Positions 36,804 to 49,364 of a DNA stretch of 64,000 bases are shown here, one piece after another (the first letter of the stretch is position 1; the number at the start of each line of letters is the position of its first letter). The stretch covers positions 64,961,675 to 65,025,674 of the forward strand of contig OY997594.1 of NCBI GenBank assembly GCA_963921825.1, written 5' to 3'. The stretch is from Erodium maritimum. Lineage: Eukaryota; Streptophyta; Magnoliopsida; Geraniales; Geraniaceae. A program made the position numbers and the translations under genes. Under the pieces are notes generated by a model that was not told the origin of the DNA, did no database searches, and saw only the letters and a program-made list of their open reading frames with translations.

Positions 36804-37670
36804 GAACTTTCAGGTACGAACCAATCTTTAGATACGAAATACGAATTAATCCCAACTTTGGCTGATTTTTTTTCCACCAAGTTTCTTATTTTGAACTTTA
36901 CCGCTTCGTTTGAACTCCGATTTAATTTTTTCTTGCGCCAAAAACTTTATTTTTTTCAAGATCTATCTATCAAGTAGCATATTGAATATTTTTTTGAAGC
37001 AAAAAAAAACCATGTACAAGCAAAAACATAAATTGTCAACCATGCATTAATGTATGTGTTTGCAATTGCATCTGTATGAATAAGCTAATCTGAATGTATG
37101 TGTAAGTTAATCTTAATTTATTAGCTTACACGTACAAAACATACATACACATACAAATGAAAATAGTAAGAACATACATTAAGTTTAGCGTATACATACA
37201 ACTGAAACAACATGCATTAAGGTTGGCTTACACATACAAATGAAAATGGCAAGAGCATACATTGAAAAATGCATAAACATACATTAAGTCTAGCGTACAC
37301 ATATAACCGAAAATTACAAAACATGTAGTTGCAAAAACATATATACAAAACATACATTACAATTAGCCTATTCATACAAATGCAGTTGCAAACATGTACA
37401 TTAATGCGCGGTTAACAATTTGTGTTTTTGCTTGTACATGTCTTTTTTTGCTTCAAAACATATTCAATATGCTACTTGATAGATAGATCTTGAAAAAAGA
37501 AAGTTTTGGCATTAAATCGGAGTTGAAACGAAGCGGGAAAGATCAAAATAAGAAACTTGGTGGAAAAAAAAATTCAACCTTGCGAATTGCGATTACATGC
37601 GATTCTAAGGCTGGGCATTGGTTCGTATTTCGTAAAAAATTGGCATGGTCGTACCTGAATATTATCTTAT
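36801..37670. mobile_element. Large foldback element with minisatellite core
   Basis: Arms of 200-260 bp are inverted: the left begins near CTTTCAGGTACGAACC (36808) and includes AGATCTATCTATCAAGTAGC. The right arm carries GCTACTTGATAGATAGATCT and ends GGTCGTACCTGAATATTATC. Between them (37020-37400) is a string of degenerate units built on ACATACATTAAG and GCGTACACATACAAATG, in an irregular array of about 60 bp. TA-rich tracts flank both ends. The termini resemble those of the adjacent (TA)n-flanked MITE, so both are one family. No transposase. Confidence 0.75.
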
Positions 37671-38515
37671 ATATATATACTATCACATGAAGTTATATTG
37701 TCCAGACTCTAGGAAAATGATTCACTCGTTGGATTTGGAGATGCTTCCCATCCGTTGACATGAAGATGCTCAATGGAGAGCAAATACTAGAGGACATGAA
37801 CTTGAATGATGATTTATTTATGGTTTCTTAGTCCAAAATTAAGAGGATCAATAAATATGAGTTTTTTGTAAGTGTATTTAATCATTAGAGAGCAACAACA
37901 ATTAAATGAATTTGGACATATATCATGAGGTAACTAGGAGAATGTGTTGGGTTTGTCCTATTTTCTTTTTGTCGGTTAAACGGTGGGTTTCAATAACGAA
38001 TACCCTTAGTTCATGAAAGTTCTCACCTACCTATTACATTGCACCATTATTCTAAGTTCTGAAGGGTTTCTTATTTTTGGTTATACTCGATTGATCGTAC
38101 TTAAAACTCATATTTAGTATTTAAAAATTATTTGAAGTGTGGAAAATTTAAGAATATAATGAAAATAACTAGTCATACACGACGTCACATATATTCTAGA
38201 TAATTTAGTGAACTATCTAGAATTAGTATGAACTTATCACATCCAAACACGACATGAATATATCTTATTTAGGGATAAATGTGAATTCTTAAATATTTGG
38301 ATTTTTGTATAGAATTTTAGACGGTAAATCTTATCCATCGAGGGTGTCTTGTTAGAAACTAATATCCACCATCTATTTGATATTTTATAGTGTTATAAAT
38401 AGACGTTGAAACTCATTTTCTTAATATCATATAGTATAATGCTTTTATATGAGCGAGTTTACCTATTATATTCTTTCATAAGAAAAAAAGTTATCGATCA
38501 AATTCTCGCTTTAGG
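37671..38515. other. No supported gene
   Basis: AT-rich DNA with small imperfect inverted repeats; nothing recognised. Confidence 0.4.
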
Positions 38516-38760
38516 CCCCGCTTATTGATAAATATAAAAGTGCTGCCACGCTTTTTGCAACATTGCTCAGCAACATTTCTCGATGGGGACCCACAAGTAG
38601 CAACGCCTTGCTCAGCACTGGGTTGGGACCCATAAGGAGCAACGGCCGTGACGCGGAGCATAGAGTTGTGGAGTACATATAAAAGCAGTGACTGTCACGG
38701 TCACACACTGTCACGGTCACCGTGGTGTGACAGTGCTGGGTTGCACCTCATGCTGTAATA
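38516..38760 (+). promoter_or_regulatory. Possible promoter/leader region with small duplications
   Basis: Two TATA-like segments, AAATATAAAAGTG (38529) and CATATAAAAGCAG (38676), each precede GC-richer DNA. GGGACCCAC/TAAG..AGCAACG occurs twice (38586 and 38625). CTGTCACGGTCAC occurs twice in a row at 38692-38720, with inverted GTGTGACAG after it. These may be promoter elements for the gene at 38925, about 240 bp downstream, or part of a repeat. Weak evidence. Confidence 0.25.
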
Positions 38761-38924
38761 GATTCACAGATGCATGCATCAAGAAGGAGATAAGAACAAC
38801 ACGCGTCGCCCATCTAACCATCAGAACCATCGGTCAGATCGAAATTATGTGAATGGATGAAGGTCTTTTTAGTAATTGAGTTAAAAGACTCCTCTCTCTC
38901 TCTCTTTAGTTCATCGATGCAACA

Positions 38925-39579
38925 ATGTCGCTTCTGGAGCCCCTCATCCAAGTCGAGGATCGTTCACCTAAAGGAAGTGAAGGAGGTGGCAGCCGAGAAA
39001 ATCAGAGCAGTAGAGTGAAGCAGACCGGAGTGAACCCCGAAGTGGACCGGGGCAGTAAACCCATAGGGTGGCGTCTGGCATCGTTGGTATTCATGGTGGC
39101 GACAGTCGGGCTCATGATAGACTAGAAGCAGAGACACTTTTGGCCGGCTTGCTGGGTTATGGGGGGGCATGCTCACCGTTCCGGCGTGCATTGCTATAGG
39201 TCTTCCCCAACTTCCCTTCTACGCCACCCTGGTTTTGGTGGCCGTAGCAGCCGTGCTGAACGCAACTCGTCATCTTTTCATTCTGAAAGGGATCTATGCG
39301 TGTACCACCTATGCGTGTTGGTACGGGTCCCTGATGACTTTGGCCAAGTCGTTTGATCATTCTGATCGCCTTCTTGTGATGAGGGTGACAGTCGGCTGTC
39401 TCTGTCAGGCATGTCTCACCCTCCTTTTTGATGGCCCCGTGCATTTCTATGGAGTATGGGGTATTCTAGCTGCCATACTGGTTGGTCTTGTATGCATGTT
39501 CGCTGACAACCCGAAACCTCCTGAGATTACCACCGAGATGGTGGTGTATACCGCTGTGGGCGCATTGACCAATATGTAG
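38925..39579 (+). pseudogene. Small membrane protein, apparently frame-shifted
   Basis: Met 38925 follows a CT-rich leader (TCTCTCTCTCTCT) and opens a 66-codon frame: a hydrophilic Ser/Glu/Arg-rich head and the start of a hydrophobic segment (WRLASLVFMVATVGLMID). It stops at 39125. The next frame, open from about 39121 to 39579, encodes RDTFGRLAGLWGGMLTVPAC and then three or four hydrophobic segments (YATLVLVAVAAVLNAT, CTTYACWYGSLMTLA, WGILAAILVGLVCMFA). A single-base shift near 39120 would explain the switch; a tiny intron is a less likely alternative. I do not recognise the family. Together the parts would encode about 215 residues with perhaps four to five membrane spans. Confidence 0.4.
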
Positions 39580-39917
39580 TGAGTCGTGTTTCTCTGACGC
39601 GTTGACCAACACATGAGTCGTGTTTCTCTTGTTCGTCCTTTTGTTTTATGCCTAGCATTCAATTATCGCATTCTATTATCTTTTGTTTCAATTCGACGGA
39701 GTTGGATTGTTTGTAAGGGTAGTACGGTAGTTTAAGTTGTATTACATTTGGTTTTGCAATAGTTGAAATCTAGCTTGGTACAATCATTTAAACAAAACGC
39801 TCAAACACACCAACCACCCAAAGGTCACAAAAACGAAACACATGCAAGATCGGTATTTAGTGGACTCGATGCCACTCTAAATTCGGTGAGAAGGTGTTAC
39901 TCGCATATATATATATA

Positions 39918-40100
39918 GGTTATTTGAGAAAATGATTTTAGGCCATCTATGGACCGTTTGAGCCAACTTATAATTTATTTTATTATAATAAATAATAAAT
40001 AATTTTTCTTCTTCATTTTTTATTATTTATTATAATAAAATAAATTATAAGTTGGCTCAAACGGTCCATAGATGGCTTAAAATCATTTTCTCAAATAACC
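39918..40100. mobile_element. Near-perfect palindromic MITE
   Basis: 183 bp that fold back almost completely: GGTTATTTGAGAAAATGATT at the left mirrors AATCATTTTCTCAAATAACC at the right, with arms of about 80 bp and a loop of about 20 bp. TA repeats lie on both sides, consistent with a TA target. A related arm fragment occurs at 42606-42652 and again at 47196-47242 inside the retrotransposon array. Confidence 0.85.
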
Positions 40101-40186
40101 TATATATAAATAAAAAAAAAATTGATAAAATAAATATATATATATTTTTTATTGAAAAAAGAATAAAAAAAGAAAATATTGTAAAA

Positions 40187-41570
40187 TAAACCCTCAGAAT
40201 ACCCCAGAATGGTACGACAAGCGTACCGGTCGTCAAGTAGTATTCGGGTTGTAAGTCCGAGATATTGTACCCAAGGGAGCAAATAAGCAAGCTCTTTAGT
40301 TCATTAATCCGATAATCAAGCTATTCCTATACTGGTGATTGGTTTGGTTTTGTAAAATGTAAATTCATGCAAGTAACAAGATTATGTGAATGATCCAAAA
40401 ATAAGCACAAAGTCACAGGATTGTAAATCAGAGATAAAAGGCGATCTAGGACTTTAACGGGGTTCTAATGTGATGAATGATTTAACGGGATTCGATATAC
40501 ATTTGCAACTAATATTATTCTAAGGGCAACGAGAATTCTCTAAGTATAGTCCTAACCATCTCTCGATCGTATTAGGACCCTAACATACTCGGTCCACCTA
40601 ATTATCTCTAATCTAGGTGTAGAGCGGTATATAGCATTATATTCTATGAATTCCTCTAACTTTCGGGTTTTACTCCTATGGCTATTGCACTCGTGTCAGT
40701 CTAACCATGTTCTGGCTTAGATTAAAACCCGAGCTATTTAATTCATTTTCCTCTTCCTAACCTCATTTCTCAATTGTTGGTTAACAAGATTGAATCATAC
40801 ATATACGTGATCAAGGCAATGTAGCATTACGAACGGAATTAAATAAACGAAATCCTAATACTAGTTAACAAATGCATAACCCAAACAAGTTAATTCCACT
40901 CATCACATCTTCACCCCTAGCCCTAGATCAATGGGAGTTTAGTTCATAGCAAGGAGACGAGAACACAAGGAATTAATAAAAACCATGATACTCATATTAA
41001 TCCAATGAAGTAATACAATTGTCAAAGTTTAATCAAAACCTACGAAACCTTCGATGATGATTTCCACCCTCTTTTGATCTTCAAGTCTTCTCCTCCAAGT
41101 GCTCTCCAAGTTCTCCCAAGGTGTCTTTTTCTCTTCAATTTCGTGATCCCCTTCAATCTGACCTAAATTCCCTTTTATATGACGGGTTAACTCTGATAAA
41201 AAATAGGAAACGCAGTTGGAAATCTCGTTTTTGACGCTTGCACGGTCGCTTGCACGCCGTGCAAGTTTCTGGTGCACTTAAGTTGCACCAGTTTCTTGCA
41301 CGCCGTGCAACAAACATGTGCATTTTCTTGACTCCTCTGTCCAGAGTGCACCAGTTGGTGCATGTTGCTGACACTTATGTCCAACTTCCAAATTTGCTCC
41401 GTTTCACTCCCAAATTGCCCCTTTTTGCTCCAAAAACTTGATGAACCCTGAAACAAGACCAAATACACAATACGAGAGTAAAATGCATCATTTCATATTA
41501 ACTCGGGACTAAAAAGAGCACAAATGTGGGCTAATGACATCTAAAATAGATGTATTTTATGTCCACATCA
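40187..41570 (-). repeat. LTR 1 (left, outermost)
   Basis: About 1.38 kb, reading on the minus strand from TGATGTGGACATAAAATAC at 41570. Its outer (left) edge differs from the other LTRs and is followed by AT-rich DNA. It has the most private differences of the three. Confidence 0.88.
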
Positions 41571-44500
41571 ACACCCCACACTTAAGCTTTTCTCGCCTCG
41601 AGAAAATTAAACTAACAAAGCAGTAAAATATGTCCCGGTTAAACCCCGAGGTTCACCCCGATAGGAGGAGTCCGGGCCTCCTTTATTCAAGCATGGTAAT
41701 ATAAAGATGCAGCATGCAAAAAGGTTACGAAAAATTGGTGATGACTGAGTTAAAGTGTGCTTGTGGTTCATAAGAGCTTTCTCAGAATTACACACTACAA
41801 GATCGAACAAAGTTCAAGAAAACACATGAACCGATGAATGCATATAAGCAAGTTGCTACTCACATTAAAGACCGACTCCCTTAACGAGCACCTCCTTGTT
41901 CACTTTACTAGTGCGCTTCCTCTTTTCCCTACTACACGGATCTTAGAGATTCATATGCTACTAGTTAATCTCATCTCCACTAATCGTGAGGAATCATGGA
42001 AATCAAGAATAAAAAAGGACTTAAACTCGGCTTGTAATGTATGGCTAGGCAAAGGGCATGGAAAGGATTTAAAACACGAAGCTCATAAAATAAAATGTGT
42101 CAAACATGCTTCATCTCACCCCCTAACCACTTTTCACACATCCCGCTTACTTTCACCTCAAGTCTCTACCAAACCATTTCTTAGACACTCTTTTTGAGTC
42201 TACTTGTTGGGCTAATATATATATATATATTTTTTCTTTTGCCCCTTTTATTTCACCTTTTCGTTTCTCCTCTCTCGATTTTGTTTTCCTTTTTATTACC
42301 CATTAAATTCTTTGGGTACAAGAGAGGTCTCTACCTTATTTTCTTTTTCTTTTCTCTTTTTTTTTCCACAAACCAAATGGCATATTATCATCAAGACTTC
42401 CTTTTCCTTGTAATCACTCAACTCACAATTAAATCCCTAATACCCCCTCTCATGAAGCACATAAGACACGAAATATGGGTTCAAGAATAATCATGAGGAT
42501 AAACAAGAAATGATGGGCACATAGGTTTGTAATGTAATGGTTAGAAACGAAAGGCCATAGGCTCAAAATGGGTGACTAAGAAAATAATGTAAGGTTAGAG
42601 ATTTGGCTCAAACGTTCCAAGGATGGCCTAAAATCATTTTCTCAATTTAACCATGTTCCTCATTCTATTTCGCCTCGATTGGGATACACAAGTAGTTCTA
42701 GACTCAGCTTACAATGCATAGGAATCAAAGGAAGCAACGACTAATCAAGTAAACACTCAAAGTGCAAGCAACAGAGGGATCTTAATGCATGTGTTTACTC
42801 TTCTTAATTCATTCATGCTAATCTATGTATTATTTGAACAGTGTAAGAAACTAGCATGTGTAACAGTTCAATCATCGAAGTCCTAAGAACCTGCACTCTC
42901 TTACTCAATCATATCACCAGAAAATATATTTTTGATTTTTTGATTTTTTTTTCAATGCAGCACAATATGCAGACCAAAAGTGTGAAATGAAATGCAAGCA
43001 CCCCACCCCACACTTTAAAACACAACACTGTCCCCAGTGCGACTCTAACACAATTGACCAGATGCATCCCACAACAAATATTCAGAACATGTCACCCCAC
43101 ACTTGTCAGTTAGCATAGATTCAACCACCATACAGTCCTATATGTTTATACTATCAGCACAACAATTCGGGTGCTCGGCACCCACCAGATGACATACAGG
43201 AGTAAAACAGCGAAAAAAACAATAATAAGCAAGAGGGTAAGAAAACTACCCCTCGAAGAACCGCTGTGTGGTATGCCACTGACGTGGGGATCCTGTGATG
43301 CATAGATGGATGGAGAACTCCTCGACCGATCGAGCTCGTGTGAGCCCGGCGCCTTGCATGTGATCAATGTCCATACGCTCTCCAATCCATAGTTGGGGTG
43401 CCTCCCAACAAGCGCATTTGTTTAACGTCGTTAGCTCGACGGGTAGGAGGCTCAATCAGGAGGCCTCCCGAACGTCTCATACTTCCATTGCGTCCTCCTC
43501 TTCAAGTGTAGATAGAAAGGCGGGAGAAGGAACACAATGTAGCATAAGAACCCTTTCCTTGAGTTTTGTAAGAGCTCCAAACTCAAGGCTAGCTTCATCA
43601 AGCTTGCTTTAACTGAATAATTGTGATCACATTCATCTTGACACAACTTGATAGCGACATGATTCCCAAGAAACGGATGATGCTCATGACAACGAGGGTC
43701 AAGAGCATCTACCACAATAGAGTAACAGCTCACAAACAGGGAATGAGTACTAGCAAATACATCACAAAAATTATGCTTTATATTAAGCACTCTATGCTCA
43801 ATGTTAATTTTGAAAATCAATGGGATGGGTTGAACATAAAGAGTTGATTTGCTAGAATCCAAGAATGAATCTCCCATACTAAAGGGAATTTCGACATCAT
43901 GCTCGATGTCTACCAAAATAAAATCAATGGAAGATTCAAATACAACCCCTCTCTTGAGAGCATATTCCATAGTACCCCTTGGATATACTATAGATTTGTC
44001 AGCCAACTCTATGGATACTATGGAAGGATTCGGCTCAGCAAGAGTTTGTGAACTATTTTCTACAATTATACAATTATTATTTACATCTACATAATTCAAA
44101 GCATCAAAACTACATGGAGATGGAATAGATACAGTACAAGAGGAGTAAGAACTTGGTACCTCACATTCCGCACTTACCTCTAAACTCATGGTTGGATAAT
44201 GAGTTTCTTGTTTTGTTGTATCACCTAAGTGCTCGGAATGATCTTCCCCAATGTGAATTGCTTGATCGTGTAGAGCTCTCTCATTCACCACTTGTATAAG
44301 AGGATTTATTTGATTAATTGGATTGGCTATTTGGCCCAATTGAATTTCCAACTTCTGGAACCGGGAATCATTGTTCTGGTTCACTGTCTACTGCTCCTGC
44401 ACAGATGCCTTATACAACTCAATCATCTCTTTTCTATCCTCCTTCATCTGTGCCATCATGGTTAACATCATCTGCTCCAGTTTGGAGGAAGACTCTTGTG

Positions 44501-44772
44501 GTTCAACTTGATAACCTTGATCACAAGTGGAAGGCTCCTCCCAATATTGACAATATGCATTTGAATTCAAGTACTCACAATTATAGTTAGAATGATCATA
44601 AGCTCCGCAACAATCACAATACGCAATATCACAATACCAATTCTCCATAAAAGTAATAATGCAATGAATCAACTAAAAAAATATATACAAATAAAAATTG
44701 AAATAGTCTTAACACGAATTATAAACGTATCAGAGTTGCCTTAGTTGCTCCCCGGCAACGGCGCCATTAACT
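41571..44772 (-). mobile_element. Internal region 1 of the array
   Basis: 3.2 kb. Primer site at 44749-44766, polypurine tract GTGTGGGGTGT at 41571-41582 (both minus strand). Gag-like part around 44.4-44.7 kb with a CCHC-like knuckle (CDCCGAYDHSNYNC), and a protease-like part around 43.5-44.4 kb (IVYPRGTMEYAL..DFILVDIEHDVEIP), as in plant Ty3/gypsy gag-pro. The other 1.9 kb is non-coding and contains a MITE arm fragment (42606-42652) and an (AT)n tract near 42210. Confidence 0.85.
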
Positions 44773-46160
44773 TGACACTCCGAGATTTAACCCTCAGAAT
44801 GGTACGACAAGCGTACCGGTCGTCAAGTAGTATTCGGGTTGTAAGTCCGAGATATCGTACCCAAGGGAGCAAATAAGCAAGCTCTTTAGTTAATTAATCC
44901 GATAATCAAGCTATTCCTATACTGGTGATTGGTTTGGTTTTGTAAAATGTAAATTCATGCAAGTAACAAGATTATGTGAATGATCCAAAAATAAGCACAA
45001 AGTCACAGGATTGTAAATCAGAGATAAAAGGCGATCTAGGACTTTAACGGGGTTCTAATGTGATGAATGATTTAACGGGATTCGATATACATTTGCAACT
45101 AATATTATTCTAAGGGCAACGAGAATTCTCTAAGTATAGTCCTAACCATCTCTCGATCGTATTAGGACCCTAACATACTCGGTCCACCTAATTATCTCTA
45201 ATCTAGGTGTAGAGCGGTATATAGCATTATATTCTATGAATTCCTCTAACTTTCGGGTTTTACTCCTATGGCTATTGCACTCGTGTCAGTCTAACCATGT
45301 TCTGGCTTAGATTAAAACCCGAGCTATTTAATTCATTTTCCTCTTCCTAACCTCATTTCTCAATTCTTGGTTAACAAGATTGAATCATACATATACGTGA
45401 TCAAGGCAATGTAACATTACGAACGGAATTAAATAAACGAAATCCTAATACTAGTTAACAAATGCATAACCCAAACAAGTTAATTCCACTCATCACATCT
45501 TCACCCCTAGCCCTAGATCAATGGGAGTTTAGTTCATAGCAAGGAGACGAGAACACAAGGAATTAATAAAAACCATGATACTCATATTAATCCAATGAAG
45601 TAATACAATTGTCAAAGTTTAATCAAAACCTACGAAACCTTCGATGATGATTTCCACCCTCTTTTGATCTTCAAGTCTTCTCCTCCAAGTGCTCTCCAAG
45701 TTCTCCCAAGGTGTCTTTTTCTCTTCAATTTCGTGATCCCCTTCAATCTGACCTAAATTCCCTTTTATATGACGGGTTAACTCTGATAAAAAATAGGAAA
45801 CGCAGTTGGAAATCTCGTTTTTGACGCTTGCACGGTCGCTTGCACGCCGTGCAAGTTTCTGGTGCACTTAAGTTGCACCAGTTTCTTGCACGCCGTGCAA
45901 CAAACATGTGCATTTTCTTGACTCCTCTGTCCAGAGTGCACCAGTTGGTGCATGTTGCTGACACTTATGTCCAACTTCCAAATTTGCTCCGTTTCACTCC
46001 CAAATTGCCCCTTTTTGCTCCAAAAACTTGATGAACCCTGAAACAAGACCAAATACACAATACGAGAGTAAAATGCATCATTTCATATTAACTCGGGACT
46101 AAAAAGAGCACAAATGTGGGCTAATGACATCTAAAATAGATGTATTTTATGTCCACATCA
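44773..46160 (-). repeat. LTR 2 (central, shared)
   Basis: 1388 bp with TG...CA ends on the minus strand. It serves as 3' LTR of the right unit and 5' LTR of the left unit. Contains TTGCACGCCGTGCAA twice and GGTGCACTTAAGTTGCACC, a cluster of short palindromes near 45830-45900. Confidence 0.92.
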
Positions 46161-49100
46161 ACACCCCACACTTAAGCTTTTCTCGCCTCGAGAAAATTAA
46201 ACTAACAAAGCAGTAAAATATGTCCCGGTTAAACCCCGAGGTTCACCCCGATAGGAGGAGTCCGGGCCTCCTTTATTCAAGCATGGTAATATAAAGATGC
46301 AGCATGCAAAAAGGTTACGAAAAATTGGTGATGACTGAGTTAAAGTGTGCTTGTGGTTCATAAGAGCTTTCTCAGAATTACACACTACAAGATCGAACAA
46401 AGTTCAAGAAAACACATGAACCGATGAATGCATATAAGCAAGTTGCTACTCACATTAAAGACCGACTCCCTTAACGAGCACCTCCTTGTTCACTTTACTA
46501 GTGCGCTTCCTCTTTTCCCTACTACACGGATCTTAGAGATTCATATGCTACTAGTTAATCTCATCTCCACTAATCGTGAGGAATCATGGAAATCAAGAAT
46601 AAAAAAGGACTTAAACTCGGCTTGTAATGTATGGCTAGGCAAAGGGCATGGAAAGGATTTAAAACACGAAGCTCATAAAATAAAATGTGTCAAACATGCT
46701 TCATCTCACCCCCTAACCACTTTTCACACATCCCGCTTACTTTCACCTCAAGTCTCTACCAAACCATTTCTTAGACACTCTTTTTGAGTCTACTTGTTGG
46801 GCTAATATATATATATATATATTTTTTCTTTTGCCCCTTTTATTTCACCTTTTCGTTTCTCCTCTCTCGATTTTGTTTTCCTTTTTATTACCCATTAAAT
46901 TCTTTGGGTACAAGAGAGGTCTCTACCTTATTTTCTTTTTCTTTTCTCTTTTTTTTTCCACAAACCAAATGGCATATTATCATCAAGACTTCCTTTTCCT
47001 TGTAATCACTCAACTCACAATTAAATCCCTAATACCCCCTCTCATGAAGCACATAAGACACGAAATATGGGTTCAAGAATAATCATGAGGATAAACAAGA
47101 AATGATGGGCACATAGGTTTGTAATGTAATGGTTAGAAACGAAAGGCCATAGGCTCAAAATGGGTGACTAAGAAAATAATGTAAGGTTAGAGATTTGGCT
47201 CAAACGTTCCAAGGATGGCCTAAAATCATTTTCTCAATTTAACCATGTTCCTCATTCTATTTCGCCTCGATTGGGATACACAAGTAGTTCTAGACTCAGC
47301 TTACAATGCATAGGAATCAAAGGAAGCAACGACTAATCAAGTAAACACTCAAAGTGCAAGCAACAGAGGGATCTTAATGCATGTGTTTACTCTTCTTAAT
47401 TCATTCATGCTAATCTATGTATTATTTGAACAGTGTAAGAAACTAGCATGTGTAACAGTTCAATCATCGAAGTCCTAAGAACCTGCACTCTCTTACTCAA
47501 TCATATCACCAGAAAATATATTTTTGATTTTTTGATTTTTTTTTCAATGCAGCACAATATGCAGACCAAAAGTGTGAAATGAAATGCAAGCACCCCACCC
47601 CACACTTTAAAACACAACACTGTCCCCAGTGCGACTCTAACACAATTGACCAGATGCATCCCACAACAAATATTCAGAACATGTCACCCCACACTTGTCA
47701 GTTAGCATAGATTCAACCACCATACAGTCCTATATGTTTATACTATCAGCACAACAATTCGGGTGCTCGGCACCCACCAGATGACATACAGGAGTAAAAC
47801 AGCGAAAAAAACAATAATAAGCAAGAGGGTAAGAAAACTACCCCTCGAAGAACCGCTGTGTGGTATGCCACTGACGTGGGGATCCTGTGATGCATAGATG
47901 GATGGAGAACTCCTCGACCGATCGAGCTCGTGTGAGCCCGGCGCCTTGCATGTGATCAATGTCCATACGCTCTCCAATCCATAGTTGGGGTGCCTCCCAA
48001 CAAGCGCATTTGTTTAACGTCGTTAGCTCGACGGGTAGGAGGCTCAATCAGGAGGCCTCCCGAACGTCTCATACTTCCATTGCGTCCTCCTCTTCAAGTG
48101 TAGATAGAAAGGCGGGAGAAGGAACACAATGTAGCATAAGAACCCTTTCCTTGAGTTTTGTAAGAGCTCCAAACTCAAGGCTAGCTTCATCAAGCTTGCT
48201 TTAACTGAATAATTGTGATCACATTCATCTTGACACAACTTGATAGCGACATGATTCCCAAGAAACGGATGATGCTCATGACAACGAGGGTCAAGAGCAT
48301 CTACCACAATAGAGTAACAGCTCACAAACAGGGAATGAGTACTAGCAAATACATCACAAAAATTATGCTTTATATTAAGCACTCTATGCTCAATGTTAAT
48401 TTTGAAAATCAATGGGATGGGTTGAACATAAAGAGTTGATTTGCTAGAATCCAAGAATGAATCTCCCATACTAAAGGGAATTTCGACATCATGCTCGATG
48501 TCTACCAAAATAAAATCAATGGAAGATTCAAATACAACCCCTCTCTTGAGAGCATATTCCATAGTACCCCTTGGATATACTATAGATTTGTCAGCCAACT
48601 CTATGGATACTATGGAAGGATTCGGCTCAGCAAGAGTTTGTGAACTATTTTCTACAATTATACAATTATTATTTACATCTACATAATTCAAAGCATCAAA
48701 ACTACATGGAGATGGAATAGATACAGTACAAGAGGAGTAAGAACTTGGTACCTCACATTCCGCACTTACCTCTAAACTCATGGTTGGATAATGAGTTTCT
48801 TGTTTTGTTGTATCACCTAAGTGCTCGGAATGATCTTCCCCAATGTGAATTGCTTGATCGTGTAGAGCTCTCTCATTCACCACTTGTATAAGAGGATTTA
48901 TTTGATTAATTGGATTGGCTATTTGGCCCAATTGAATTTCCAACTTCTGGAACCGGGAATCATTGTTCTGGTTCACTGTCTACTGCTCCTGCACAGATGC
49001 CTTATACAACTCAATCATCTCTTTTCTATCCTCCTTCATCTGTGCCATCATGGTTAACATCATCTGCTCCAGTTTGGAGGAAGACTCTTGTGGTTCAACT

Positions 49101-49364
49101 TGATAACCTTGATCACAAGTGGAAGGCTCCTCCCAATATTGACAATATGCATTTGAATTCAAGTACTCACAATTATAGTTAGAATGATCATAAGCTCCGC
49201 AACAATCACAATACGCAATATCACAATACCAATTCTCCATAAAAGTAATAATGCAATGAATCAACTAAAAAAATATATACAAATAAAAATTGAAATAGTC
49301 TTAACACGAATTATAAACGTATCAGAGTTGCCTTAGTTGCTCCCCGGCAACGGCGCCATTAACT
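46161..49364 (-). mobile_element. Internal region 2 of the array
   Basis: Nearly identical to internal region 1: the length differs by 2 bp at the (AT)n tract near 46806. Primer site 49341-49358, polypurine tract at 46161-46172, gag-like part around 49.0-49.3 kb and protease-like part around 48.0-49.0 kb. Confidence 0.87.

Noticed and set aside
41838-42490. Plus-strand frames of 119 and 98 codons, repeated at 46428-47082
   Set aside because: They recur only because the retrotransposon interior is duplicated. No domain, and antisense to the element.
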